Shown here: positions 17,869-25,203 of the stretch, one piece after another
Layout: each line of letters begins with the position of its first letter
Numbering within the stretch: the first letter of the stretch is position 1
Origin: Bordetella petrii
Lineage (GTDB): Bacteria; Pseudomonadota; Gammaproteobacteria; Burkholderiales; Burkholderiaceae_B
Assembly: GCF_000067205.1 (NCBI RefSeq)
Contig: NC_010170.1
Span: 2,232,001 to 2,296,000 of the forward strand
Direction of reading: 5' to 3'
Length of the DNA stretch: 64,000 nt
The notes under the pieces: generated by a model
What the model saw: the letters and a program-made list of their open reading frames with translations, nothing else
What the model was told of the DNA's origin: nothing
Databases searched by the model: none
Position numbers and translations under genes: made by a program

Positions 17869-18336
17869 ATGTTTTCGTCCCGCCAGCGCCTGCTGCTACT
17901 GATTGCCGTTCTTTGCTTCGCCGCCGTGGGGCTGGCGCTCGTTTCGCAGCATGTGTTCGATATGCCGCCTTGCGCCTGGTGCGTGCTGCAGCGCCTGATC
18001 TACCTGGCGATCGGCGTGGTGGCGCTGGCGGGCGCCTTTGCGGGCGCTATCGCGCGCGTCTGCGCGGCGCTGTGCGCGCTGCTGGGCGTGGGCGGCATCG
18101 CGGCGGCGTGGTACCAGTACGACGTGGCCGCGCAGATGTTCTCGTGCAGCCAGACCTTCGCCGACCGCTTCATGAGCGGGTCGGGCCTGGATGGCGCCGT
18201 GCCGTGGCTGTTCGGCATTTTTGCCAGCTGCATGGATGCCTCTGTCGACTTGCTGGGCCTGGAATACGCGCTGTGGAGCCTGGCGCTGTTCGTCGTGCTG
18301 GTGATCGCGGCGTTGCGCGCGCTGTTGCGCCGCTGA
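17869..18336 (+). CDS. dsbB: Disulfide bond formation protein B (DsbB)
   Basis: Inner-membrane quinone reductase that reoxidises DsbA. The 155-residue protein has four membrane helices, the first periplasmic redox pair C35-x-x-C38 (MPPCAWCVLQR) and a second pair in the later loop (FSCSQ and FASCMD). The order and spacing fit DsbB. It converges on the rlmJ remnant; a GCGCCC-ATC-GGGCGC stem at 18340-18354 may end its transcript. Confidence 0.95.
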   Translation: MFSSRQRLLLLIAVLCFAAVGLALVSQHVFDMPPCAWCVLQRLIYLAIGVVALAGAFAGAIARVCAALCALLGVGGIAAAWYQYDVAAQMFSCSQTFADRFMSGSGLDGAVPWLFGIFASCMDASVDLLGLEYALWSLALFVVLVIAALRALLRR

Positions 18337-18379
18337 ACGGCGCCCATCGGGCGCGGCCCGTTCAGGCAGGGCAGGCGCG

Positions 18380-18547
18380 CTAGCCGGCGCGCTGCTGTAG
18401 CGTGTATGCGGCGCGATCGTCTTGCGCCAGCAGCCTGGTCAGCACCGGCATGGCTTCTCGCAAGGCCGCGTGCAGCGTCCACGGGGGATTCACCACGAAC
18501 ATGCCGCTGCCATGCAGGCCCAGGCCATCGGCGGCCGGTTTTTTTAT
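18380..18547 (-). pseudogene. rlmJ: 3' fragment of rlmJ, interrupted by the ICE
   Basis: The last 55 codons before the attL core encode a stretch with GLHGSGMFVVNPPWTLHAAL and a Leu/Ala-rich end, which matches the C-terminus of RlmJ, the 23S rRNA A2030 N6-methyltransferase. The GSGM-VNPPW block is conserved in this family. The frame stays open into ICE DNA but with no homology, so the catalytic N-terminal part must lie beyond the other ICE end. RlmJ is inactivated unless the ICE excises. Confidence 0.85.
18540..18547. other. attL core of the Tn4371-family ICE
   Basis: The sequence TTTTTTAT fits the TTTTTYRT target core described for Tn4371-like elements. It marks the exact change from rlmJ coding sequence to ICE sequence, and the integrase starts 175 bp inside. 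The matching attR is not in the window. Confidence 0.75.
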
Positions 18548-18721
18548 TTCACGATGACTCCAGCCTGGCACTTCGCTGGACTGCGCTGAAGCTGGATACA
18601 GCAGGTTTATCAATAACTTACGCGCGTCCATCATATGCCGGTGCTTTCTGAAACCTGACCCGGCTTCCACTCTCATGGCTCCCATGTGGCTCTTGGAAAC
18701 GGGTCTTTCCGAGGAGTCATC

Positions 18722-19930
18722 ATGGCCAAGATCAAACTCACCAAGACCGCTGTGGAGTCGGCGCAGCCCCAGGCGCAGGCGGTCGAACTGCGGGATACCG
18801 TGGTGCCGGGCTTCCTGTGCAAGATCACCCCGGCGGGTCGCCGGGTGTTCATGCTCCAGTACCGCACGAATGCCGGGGAGCGCCGCAAACCCGCCTTGGG
18901 CCTGTTTGGGGAGCTGACCGTCGAGCAAGCCCGCGTTATGGCCCAGGACTGGCTGGCCGAGGTTCGCCGGGGTGGCGATCCCGGCGGTGCCAAGACCGAG
19001 GCGCGCAAGGCCCCCACTATCGCGGAGTTGTGCAAGAAGTTCATGGAGGACTACTCCAAGAAGCGCAACAAGCCCAGCACGCAGGAAGGCTATCAGGGCG
19101 TCATCGACCGCTGCATCATCCCATTGCTGGGCCGCAAGAAAGTGCTTGATGTGAAGCGCCCCGACATTGCCGGGCTGATGGAAAAGCTCTCGTACAAGCC
19201 GACCGAGGCAAATAAGGCATTCGGCGTACTGCGCAAGATGTTCAATCTGGCCGAGGTGTGGGGCTACCGCCCGGACGGCACCAACCCGTGCCGCCATGTC
19301 CCGATGTTTCCGCCGGGAAAGGAAACCCGGCTCATCGTGGACGGCGAACTGGCGCTGATCTACCGCCACCTAGACAAGCTGGAGGCCGAAGGATTGGAGA
19401 ACTACGTCATCCCGCTGGCGATCCGGCTGCAATTTGAGTTTGCCGCGCGTCGCTCCGAAGTCTGCCCGCTCGAATGGACTTGGCTGGACTTCGAGAACCG
19501 CCGCGTGGTTTGGCCTGACAGCAAGACCGGCGGCATGTCCAAGCCCATGAGTGCGGAAGCCTATCGGCTGCTTTCGACAGCTCCGCGTCGGGAAGGCTGC
19601 CCCTATGTCCTGCCTTCGCCCCACAACCCCGACAAGCACCTGACTTTTGGCGAGCACTATGGCGGCTGGTGCCGGGTGCTCAAGGCCGCCGGCGTGCCGC
19701 ACGTCGGCACGCACGGCATCCGCCACCGCTCGACGACCGACATTGCCAATTCGGGCGTACCCACCAAAGTAGGCATGAAGTTAACGGGCCACAAGACCGT
19801 GGCGATGTTCATGCACTACGTCCACACCGAGGACAAGCCGGTGCGCGATGCGGCCGAACTGGTGGCCAGCCGACGCCAAGCCATCACTGGCGCGAGGCGA
19901 ACTGATCCGGTGGAAACAGCAGCTACTTAA
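18722..19930 (+). CDS. int: Tyrosine recombinase / ICE integrase
   Basis: Catalyses ICE integration and excision at the att core. The ATG at 18722 follows a GAGGAG ribosome site and gives 402 residues; a start at 18686 adds unrelated residues. The protein has an N-terminal arm-binding domain (DUF4102-like, VVPGFLCKITPAGRRVFMLQY), a core-binding SAM-like domain and the catalytic domain with Arg in EFAARRSEVCPLEW (about 243), HGIRH (about 331) and the nucleophile Tyr in MHYVHTEDK (about 366). All key residues are present. Confidence 0.96.
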   Translation: MAKIKLTKTAVESAQPQAQAVELRDTVVPGFLCKITPAGRRVFMLQYRTNAGERRKPALGLFGELTVEQARVMAQDWLAEVRRGGDPGGAKTEARKAPTIAELCKKFMEDYSKKRNKPSTQEGYQGVIDRCIIPLLGRKKVLDVKRPDIAGLMEKLSYKPTEANKAFGVLRKMFNLAEVWGYRPDGTNPCRHVPMFPPGKETRLIVDGELALIYRHLDKLEAEGLENYVIPLAIRLQFEFAARRSEVCPLEWTWLDFENRRVVWPDSKTGGMSKPMSAEAYRLLSTAPRREGCPYVLPSPHNPDKHLTFGEHYGGWCRVLKAAGVPHVGTHGIRHRSTTDIANSGVPTKVGMKLTGHKTVAMFMHYVHTEDKPVRDAAELVASRRQAITGARRTDPVETAAT

Positions 19931-19939
19931 GCCAACTTC

Positions 19940-19967
19940 TTGCGATTCATACCCGAACGGATATAAT
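19940..19967 (+). promoter_or_regulatory. Putative promoter of the higBA-like pair
   Basis: TTGCGA, 16 bases, then TATAAT, a good sigma-70 match. The -10 box ends one base before the annotated toxin ATG, so a transcript from here would start inside the first codons. Either the toxin uses a later start or another promoter serves the full-length gene. Confidence 0.5.
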
Positions 19968-19968
19968 C

Positions 19969-20328
19969 ATGGTTCAGAAACGCAAGCTGCTGTACTGGGA
20001 AGGCTCCTCGAAGAAGGACTTCAAGGAGTTTCCCGTCGATGTACAGAAGGACATGGGTGTGGCGTTGTTCATCGTTCAGTTGGGCAGCACACCACATTCG
20101 GCCAAGCCCTGGAGGGGGTTGGGCTCCGGTGTGTACGAATTGGTGGAAGACCATCGGAGCGATACTTTCCGGGCGGTCTATACAGTGAAGATGGGCGATG
20201 CGGTACATGTACTACATGCGTTCCAGAAGAAGTCCAAGTCCGGCATCGCCACGCCGCAGCCGGACGTGGAACTGATCGAGAAGCGGTTGAAGGCCGTGCT
20301 GGCCCGTCACAAGACGAGCGGGAGATAA
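19969..20328 (+). CDS. HigB/Gp49-like type II toxin
   Basis: A 119-residue RelE-superfamily protein. Its pattern (WEGSSKKDFKEFPVDVQKDM, then KPWRGLGSGVYELVEDHRSDTFRAVY and VHVLHAFQKKSKSGIATP) matches the phage-derived Gp49/HigB-like family, with toxin before antitoxin as in higBA pairs. Such toxins usually cut ribosome-bound mRNA. Next to the integrase it probably stabilises the ICE. Confidence 0.88.
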   Translation: MVQKRKLLYWEGSSKKDFKEFPVDVQKDMGVALFIVQLGSTPHSAKPWRGLGSGVYELVEDHRSDTFRAVYTVKMGDAVHVLHAFQKKSKSGIATPQPDVELIEKRLKAVLARHKTSGR

Positions 20329-20331
20329 ACG

Positions 20332-20652
20332 ATGAAGCGTAGTGACCATTCGCAAGGCACTGACAACGTGCTGCGAGATTTGGGCTTTGACGATGCTGAA
20401 GAGCTTTCGGCAAAGGCAGCGCTCGCGCTCAAGCTCAATGAATTGATTGACCATCGCGGCCTGAGCCAGACGGAGGCTGCGGCGATCACGGGCATGACTC
20501 AACCGAAAGTGTCCCAAGTCCGCCGCTACAAGCTCCAGAACATTTCACTGGAACGGCTGATGCAGGCACTGGTGTCACTGGACCAGCGTGTGGAGATTGT
20601 GGTGCAGCCTGCGCGGCGTACTCATTCGGCGTGCATTACGGTTGCTGCATGA
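20332..20652 (+). CDS. HigA-like XRE antitoxin
   Basis: A 106-residue DNA-binding protein with an HTH in LNELIDHRGLSQTEAAAITGMTQPKVSQVRR (residues about 35-65), followed by LQNISLERLMQALVSLDQRVEIVVQ, the usual HigA_2 end. It starts 3 bp after the toxin stop. It should neutralise the toxin and repress the pair's promoter. Confidence 0.88.
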   Translation: MKRSDHSQGTDNVLRDLGFDDAEELSAKAALALKLNELIDHRGLSQTEAAAITGMTQPKVSQVRRYKLQNISLERLMQALVSLDQRVEIVVQPARRTHSACITVAA

Positions 20653-20686
20653 GTCGATGGGGCCTGCATAGAGGGGGATGGGGAGA

Positions 20687-21667
20687 ATGAAGTTTGCTTA
20701 TGAAGATTTGAGCGACGATCAGTTCGAGGTACTGATCGTGCTCTTGTGCCAGCGCTTGCTCGGTATCGCCGTTCAGGGATTCGCAAAAGGGCCGGATGGC
20801 GGGCGTGACGCAAAATTCGTCGGCACGGCCGAGCTGCATCCTAGCAAGACAGCCCCGTGGGTAGGCACAGTCATCGTTCAGGCCAAGCATACCAACGGGT
20901 ACAACCGCAGTTTTTCGGAACTGGACTTCTACAGCACGTCTAGCAGCAATACGGTGGTCGGCAAAGAAGTACCACGCATCAAGAAGCTGCGCGAGGCCAA
21001 GCAACTCGACCACTACATGCTGTTTGCGAATCGCCGCCTGACCGGCAATTCCGAGACGGAAATCCGTGACCACATCGCCGCCGAATGCGGCGTCCCTGCT
21101 TCGTCTATCTATCTTTGCGGCTTGGAACAACTGGAACTTTGGCTGAAACGCTTTCCAGAGGTGGCCCAGGAGGCGAATTTGGATGCGGTGGACTCGCCGT
21201 TGATTGTTAGTCCAGATGATCTTGCAGAGGTTGTCCAGGCGCTAGCACGGCAGAAGGATGGTTTGACGGCGTTACTCGACGACCCACCCACCGTACGTGT
21301 GACGTATGAGGAAAAGAACACGCTGAACAATATGACGGCAGCGTACGCAAAGGAGCAGAGGCGAAAATACCTGAAGGAAACGGCGCAAATTCGCACGTTT
21401 CTTGCTGCGCCAGAGAATATCGAATTGCTGCGCATGTACGAATCTGTGGTCGATGAGTTTCAGCTCAAGATTCTTGCGAAGCGCAAGGACTACCAGACCT
21501 TCGACGAGGTCATGGAGTATCTGGTAGATCTGCTGTTCAATCGTGACCCGGTTCTTCGGCAGCACGCGCACAAGCGACTGACGCGAGCCATTCTTTTCTA
21601 CATGTATTGGAATTGTGACATTGGGGAGGTGGATGATGCTGCGGCCAACCAAACACTCACATCCTGA
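20687..21667 (+). CDS. ABC-3C system effector with nuclease-like N-terminal domain
   Basis: A 326-residue protein, first gene of a three-gene operon. The N-terminal domain has GPDGGRDAKF (about residues 34-44) followed by VIVQAKHTN (about 62-70), the G-x-D ... Q-x-K pattern of Mrr/restriction-endonuclease-like folds. The C-terminal segment after about residue 190 is helical and ends in the ABC-3C C-terminal domain (VDEFQLKILAKRKDYQTFDE onward). ABC three-component systems are predicted conflict systems in which an ATPase gates an effector through a middle component. The ATG at 20687 is preferred to 20678. GC content is visibly lower than the ICE backbone. Confidence 0.75.
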   Translation: MKFAYEDLSDDQFEVLIVLLCQRLLGIAVQGFAKGPDGGRDAKFVGTAELHPSKTAPWVGTVIVQAKHTNGYNRSFSELDFYSTSSSNTVVGKEVPRIKKLREAKQLDHYMLFANRRLTGNSETEIRDHIAAECGVPASSIYLCGLEQLELWLKRFPEVAQEANLDAVDSPLIVSPDDLAEVVQALARQKDGLTALLDDPPTVRVTYEEKNTLNNMTAAYAKEQRRKYLKETAQIRTFLAAPENIELLRMYESVVDEFQLKILAKRKDYQTFDEVMEYLVDLLFNRDPVLRQHAHKRLTRAILFYMYWNCDIGEVDDAAANQTLTS

Positions 21668-21884
21668 TCGCACAGTTATTAACGTTTCTCTGCTGCTCCT
21701 GTCGCGACTGAAAGATCGTCGTGTCGATGAATACGATGTGCTGCGCAAATTTGCGAAGAAGCACGTCGTGGGTGGCGATGTACTTTTCCTGCCCGCGCTC
21801 AACTTTCTCTATTTGATGGGCTTAGTTGAATATCGCCCCAAGACTGACGCAGTGGAATACGTGGGGCCAAATGAAGCTATCTAA
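21633..21884 (+). CDS. ABC-3C system middle component
   Basis: An 83-residue protein between effector and ATPase. The start is the ATG pair at 21633/21636 after a GGGGAGG ribosome site; it overlaps the effector by about 35 bp. The visible pattern, PDRTVINVSLLLLSRLKDRR, then DEYDVLRKFAKKH and LFLPALNFLYLMGLVEY, suits a small winged-helix-like adaptor, as expected of ABC-3C middle components. The 3' end overlaps the ATPase start, so the three genes are tightly coupled. Confidence 0.72.
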   Translation: MMLRPTKHSHPDRTVINVSLLLLSRLKDRRVDEYDVLRKFAKKHVVGGDVLFLPALNFLYLMGLVEYRPKTDAVEYVGPNEAI

Positions 21885-23667
21885 ACTCTATTCAAACAAG
21901 CCGGATGTGTTCGAGCCCGTGGACTTTGCTCCTGGGCTGAACGTCGTCATGGCTGAAATTCGTCTGCCGGAGAATCGAAACAAGGACACCCATAATCTTG
22001 GGAAGACCACGCTGGGGCGTCTTTTGGATTTTTGCTTCCTGGCAGGCAAAGACCCTAAGTTCTTCCTCTTCAAGCATTTTGACTTGTTCAAGGATTTCGT
22101 TTTTTTCCTTGAAATTGAACTGGAAGACGGCTCTTTCATCACGATCCGACGCAGCGTAGAAGACGCAACCAAGATTGCCTTCAAGCAGCATGAAGCAGGC
22201 CACCAGGACTTTTCGGCTTTGGCGCTCGCAGAATGGGGACATCGGGACGTTCCTTTTGAACGCGCACGCGAACTGCTTGACGGCCTGCTCGACTGGCGTG
22301 CTCTCAAGCCGTGGTCGTACCGGAAAGCGCTTGGTTACCTGCTGCGTTCGCAAGAGGATTTTCGTGAAGTTTTCCAACTTCGCAAGTTCGCCTCTAAACA
22401 CGCCGACTGGAAGCCATTCCTTGCACATCTTCTGGGCTTCGATGCCAAGCTGATCGCTGACCACTATGCGAAAGAGCACGAACTCGCCAAAAAGCAGGAG
22501 ACAGCGCAAACCATTAAAAATGAACTAGGAGGCTCGGTCGAGGACATCAGCAAAATTGAAGGCATTCTTCTGCTCAAGCAAAAAGACGCAGAGAAGAAGC
22601 AAGTGCTGTTGGATGCTTTCGATTTTCGCGCCCAAGACAAAGATCGCACCAAAAAGGTGGTTGATGAAGTCGATGAGCGAATTGCCGCGCTGAATTCGGA
22701 ACGTTATTCCTTGAGTCAAAACAGGAAGAAGGTGCAAGCATCGTTGCAGGAAGATCAAATCCTTTTCAGTCCCGATGAGGCGCAGAGGTTGTTTGGCGAA
22801 GCCGGCGTGTTGTTCCAGGGGCAGATCAAGAAAGATTTCCAGCAGTTGATTGCTTTCAATCGGGCCATCACGGATGAGCGCCGTGGCTATCTCCAAGAGG
22901 AGTTCGCGGAAATCGAAGGTGAGCTGAAGCGGGTGAATGCAGAATTGAATGCGCTAGGAAAAAAGCGCTCGGAAATGCTCTCCTTCCTGAGCGGAACGGA
23001 TGTTTTCACCAAGTACAAACAGCTCTCGGATGAGATGGTGACGTTGCGCGCGGACATCACATCGTTGGAGCACCAGAAAGGCCACTTGCATCGCCTCCAG
23101 GAGTTGCGCGCTGAGATTCGATCCTTGACGGAAGAGCGCGACCATTTGCAAGCGCGGATCGAAGCCGACGTGGATAAGCAGAACTCGGATCAGGCAAGCC
23201 CGTTCTCCACGATCCGCGTTTTCTTCAGCGAAATTGTTGAGGAAGTCATTGATCGCAAGGCACTGTTGAGCGTGGCGATCAACCAGGTAGGTCACCTGGA
23301 CTTCAAAGCGGAAATTCTTGATGGATCGGGCAACGCCACCAGTGCTGACCTGGGGCACACATACCGCAAGCTGCTGTGTGTCGCTTTCGATATGGCCGTG
23401 CTGCGAGCACACCTGAGCGAGAAGTTCCCACGCTTTGTGTATCACGACGGAGTGTTGGAGTCGCTGGATGACCGCAAGAAAGAGAATTTGCTGACGGTTG
23501 TACGTCGCTATGCAGATTTGGGATTGCAGCCGGTCATCACGCTGATCGACTCAGATTTGCCTGTACGTGCAGAAGATGATGCCCCTGTTTTTACAGCAGG
23601 CGAAATCGTCGTCACGCTGCACGATGAGGGCGATCGAGGCCGAATTTTCAAGATGAGAGGGTGGTAA
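21871..23667 (+). CDS. ABC-3C ATPase with DUF2326-type C-terminus
   Basis: A 598-residue SMC/Rad50-like ATPase. The Walker A is in NRNKDTHNLGKTTLGRLLDF (about residues 33-52), then a short N-terminal lobe. A long coiled coil runs from about 205 to 455 with charged heptads, and a C-terminal lobe has FVYHDGVLESLDDRKK (about 520-535), which holds the Walker B-like Asp seen in DUF2326 proteins. The start at 21871 overlaps the middle component. Its role is inferred as sensing aberrant nucleic acid or invader structures and licensing the effector. Confidence 0.82.
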   Translation: MKLSKLYSNKPDVFEPVDFAPGLNVVMAEIRLPENRNKDTHNLGKTTLGRLLDFCFLAGKDPKFFLFKHFDLFKDFVFFLEIELEDGSFITIRRSVEDATKIAFKQHEAGHQDFSALALAEWGHRDVPFERARELLDGLLDWRALKPWSYRKALGYLLRSQEDFREVFQLRKFASKHADWKPFLAHLLGFDAKLIADHYAKEHELAKKQETAQTIKNELGGSVEDISKIEGILLLKQKDAEKKQVLLDAFDFRAQDKDRTKKVVDEVDERIAALNSERYSLSQNRKKVQASLQEDQILFSPDEAQRLFGEAGVLFQGQIKKDFQQLIAFNRAITDERRGYLQEEFAEIEGELKRVNAELNALGKKRSEMLSFLSGTDVFTKYKQLSDEMVTLRADITSLEHQKGHLHRLQELRAEIRSLTEERDHLQARIEADVDKQNSDQASPFSTIRVFFSEIVEEVIDRKALLSVAINQVGHLDFKAEILDGSGNATSADLGHTYRKLLCVAFDMAVLRAHLSEKFPRFVYHDGVLESLDDRKKENLLTVVRRYADLGLQPVITLIDSDLPVRAEDDAPVFTAGEIVVTLHDEGDRGRIFKMRGW

Positions 23668-24001
23668 TTCAATCATCCATGCGTCCCGGCGTGCTGCCGT
23701 CGGGCTCGCGGGCTGCGCCCCGCGCTTCGTGCCGAATCGCGGCCATCCGGCTTTGATCCCTGACGCCTCCGGCCCTCTCGGGCCTGCGCGCTGCGCTTGC
23801 CCAAAGCCGAGTGTGTGCAGTGGGCGGGATGTGGGCGGTCTTGCTGTTCCCTTCACCGTATCACGGCGTTCTCGCCGTCAAGGGCGGCGCGCGCTGGTGC
23901 GCGCTTGCGTCCTGGCGGCCGTCTGCGACCCCTGACTGCTTGCGCTGCGCCGTGTTTCCCACGGTTCCGGGCAATTCCGCCCGAGTAACCGGAGCACGAT
24001 C
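23668..24001 (+). repeat. Leader repeat R1 upstream of the radC-like gene
   Basis: A GC-rich non-coding stretch of 334 bp. The segment 23834-23983 is a direct repeat of 24624-24770 at an almost constant offset near 790 bp (GGCGGTCTTGCTGTTCCC, GCGTCCTGGCGGCCGTC and CCCCTGACTGCTTGCGCTGC are shared). Its upstream half contains GGGCTGCGCCCC...CGGGCCTGCGCGCTGC, related to stretches at 26375, 31190 and 32400. No gene is supported. Confidence 0.8.
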
Positions 24002-24507
24002 ATGTCGCAACTTTCCCTCTCTCTCGATACTCCGCTGATGGTGCGCGATGGCCGTGGCCGCTATCGGCCGGCGGACGCCGACCAGATTCTGGAAGCTGCG
24101 CGTCAGGTCATCGAACAGAAGATGCAGCGCGGCGAGACGTTCACGTCGCCGGAGGCGGTGAAGGACTACCTGCGCGCCAAGCTGGCCGGCTACGAGCACG
24201 AAGTCTTTGCGATGCTGTTCCTCGACACGCGCCATCGGCTGATCGACTACGTGGAGATGTTCCACGGCACGATCGACTCGGCCGAGGTACATCCGCGCGA
24301 AGTAGTGAACAGGCGCTGCGGCTCAATGCGGCGGCGGTCATCATTTCGCACAATCACCCCAGCGGGAACCCCGAGCCGAGCGCGGCTGACAAAGCTCTGA
24401 CCGCGCAGCTTCGGCAGGCGCTGGCGCTGGTGGAGGTTCGCACGCTGGATCACATCATCGTCGAGGGCAGCAGCACCACGTCATTCGCCGAATGCGGCCT
24501 GCTTTGA
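24002..24507 (+). pseudogene. radC: RadC-like (JAB/MPN) gene with a one-base frameshift
   Basis: The first frame begins MSQLSLSLDTPLMVRDGRGR and keeps RadC homology through VEMFHGTIDSAEVHPREVV. Near 24308-24310 (GTAGTGAACAGG) one base appears missing; in the shifted frame the homology resumes as QALRLNAAAVIISHNHPSGN, with the metal-binding HxH...D motif, and ends at TGA 24507. As read, the first frame stops at 24400 without the catalytic motif. RadC-like genes are standard in Tn4371 ICEs. A sequencing error is possible. Confidence 0.85.
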
Positions 24508-24512
24508 CCCTC

Positions 24513-24535
24513 GGGGGCTTCGGCCCCCTTTTTTT
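24513..24535 (+). terminator. Rho-independent terminator after radC
   Basis: GGGGGC, a TTCG loop, GCCCCC and seven T's, 5 bp after the radC stop: an almost ideal intrinsic terminator. It separates radC from the repeated leader that follows. Confidence 0.95.
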
Positions 24536-24791
24536 GCTGCGCCCGGTGGCGCAGCTCCGGCCCTTGCGGGCCTGCGCGTGCTGCGCACTTGCCGAAAACC
24601 GGGGTGCGTGGAGGTGCGAGGGAGGCGGTCTTGCTGTTCCCTTCATCGTACCACGGCGTTCTCGCCTTCAAGGGCTGCGCGTGCTTGCACGCTTGCGTCC
24701 TGGCGGCCGTCGTTGACCCCTGACTGCTTGCGCTGCGTCGTGCCCCGGAAGGGTCGGGCAATTCCGCCCGGCATCCTTTCAGGAGTTCACC
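24536..24791 (+). repeat. Leader repeat R2 upstream of the first DUF2958 gene
   Basis: GC-rich and without a credible gene. The segment 24624-24770 repeats 23834-23983 with few differences, and ends like it in GGGCAATTCCGCCCG shortly before the gene's ribosome site. A 5'-untranslated regulatory or structured leader shared by two ICE genes is the simplest reading. Confidence 0.8.
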
Positions 24792-25142
24792 ATGAACAAC
24801 GCACTCATCACTGACGAGCAGCGCATCGTGCTACTGGCCAACGGCCGCGAATCCTTGGAGAACCCGGACTTCGATCCGGCCCCCGTGGTCAAGCTGTTCA
24901 CGCCGGACGCCGGTGCGACCTGGCTGCTGACCGAGATTGATCCCGATGACCACGACCACGCCTTTGGCCTTTGCGACCTGGGCCTGGGGATGCCGGAAAT
25001 CGGCTGGGTCAGTTTGGGCGAGCTGGCAACGGTGCGTGGCGGGCTGGGCCTGCCGATCGAGCGTGACCTGTCGTTCCGCGCCGAGAAGCGCTTGAGCGCT
25101 TATGCGCGCGATGCGCGGCTGGCCGGGCGGATCGTTGTCTAA
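24792..25142 (+). CDS. DUF2958 protein (copy 1)
   Basis: A 116-residue protein of unknown function, common on ICEs and plasmids. Its core VVKLFTPDAGATWLLTEIDP, then AFGLCDLGLGMPEIGWVSL, is shared with the second copy at 33103-33450. A ribosome site CAGGAG lies 8 bp upstream. No catalytic motif can be named. Confidence 0.88.
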   Translation: MNNALITDEQRIVLLANGRESLENPDFDPAPVVKLFTPDAGATWLLTEIDPDDHDHAFGLCDLGLGMPEIGWVSLGELATVRGGLGLPIERDLSFRAEKRLSAYARDARLAGRIVV

Positions 25143-25149
25143 CCCGGCC

Positions 25150-25192
25150 CTGGGCGAATGGCCCAGCAGCGCATCCCATATCGGGATGCGCT
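25150..25192. terminator. Tandem hairpins between convergent genes
   Basis: CTGGGC/GCCCAG (25150-25166) is followed by a perfect 10-bp stem AGCGCATCCC with an ATATC loop (25168-25192) and a short TTTA. It lies between the DUF2958 gene and the opposite-strand gene ending at 25204, so it should stop transcription from both sides. Confidence 0.7.
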
Positions 25193-25203
25193 TTACTACA
25201 TCG

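Noticed and set aside
18380..19369. A 329-codon minus-strand frame through the ICE left end
   Set aside because: Only the last 55 codons (rlmJ) are meaningful; the rest is the antisense of the integrase gene.
24307..24310. Programmed frameshift in radC
   Set aside because: No slippery sequence of the X-XXY-YYZ type and no nearby pseudoknot were seen, so a mutation or sequencing error is more likely.
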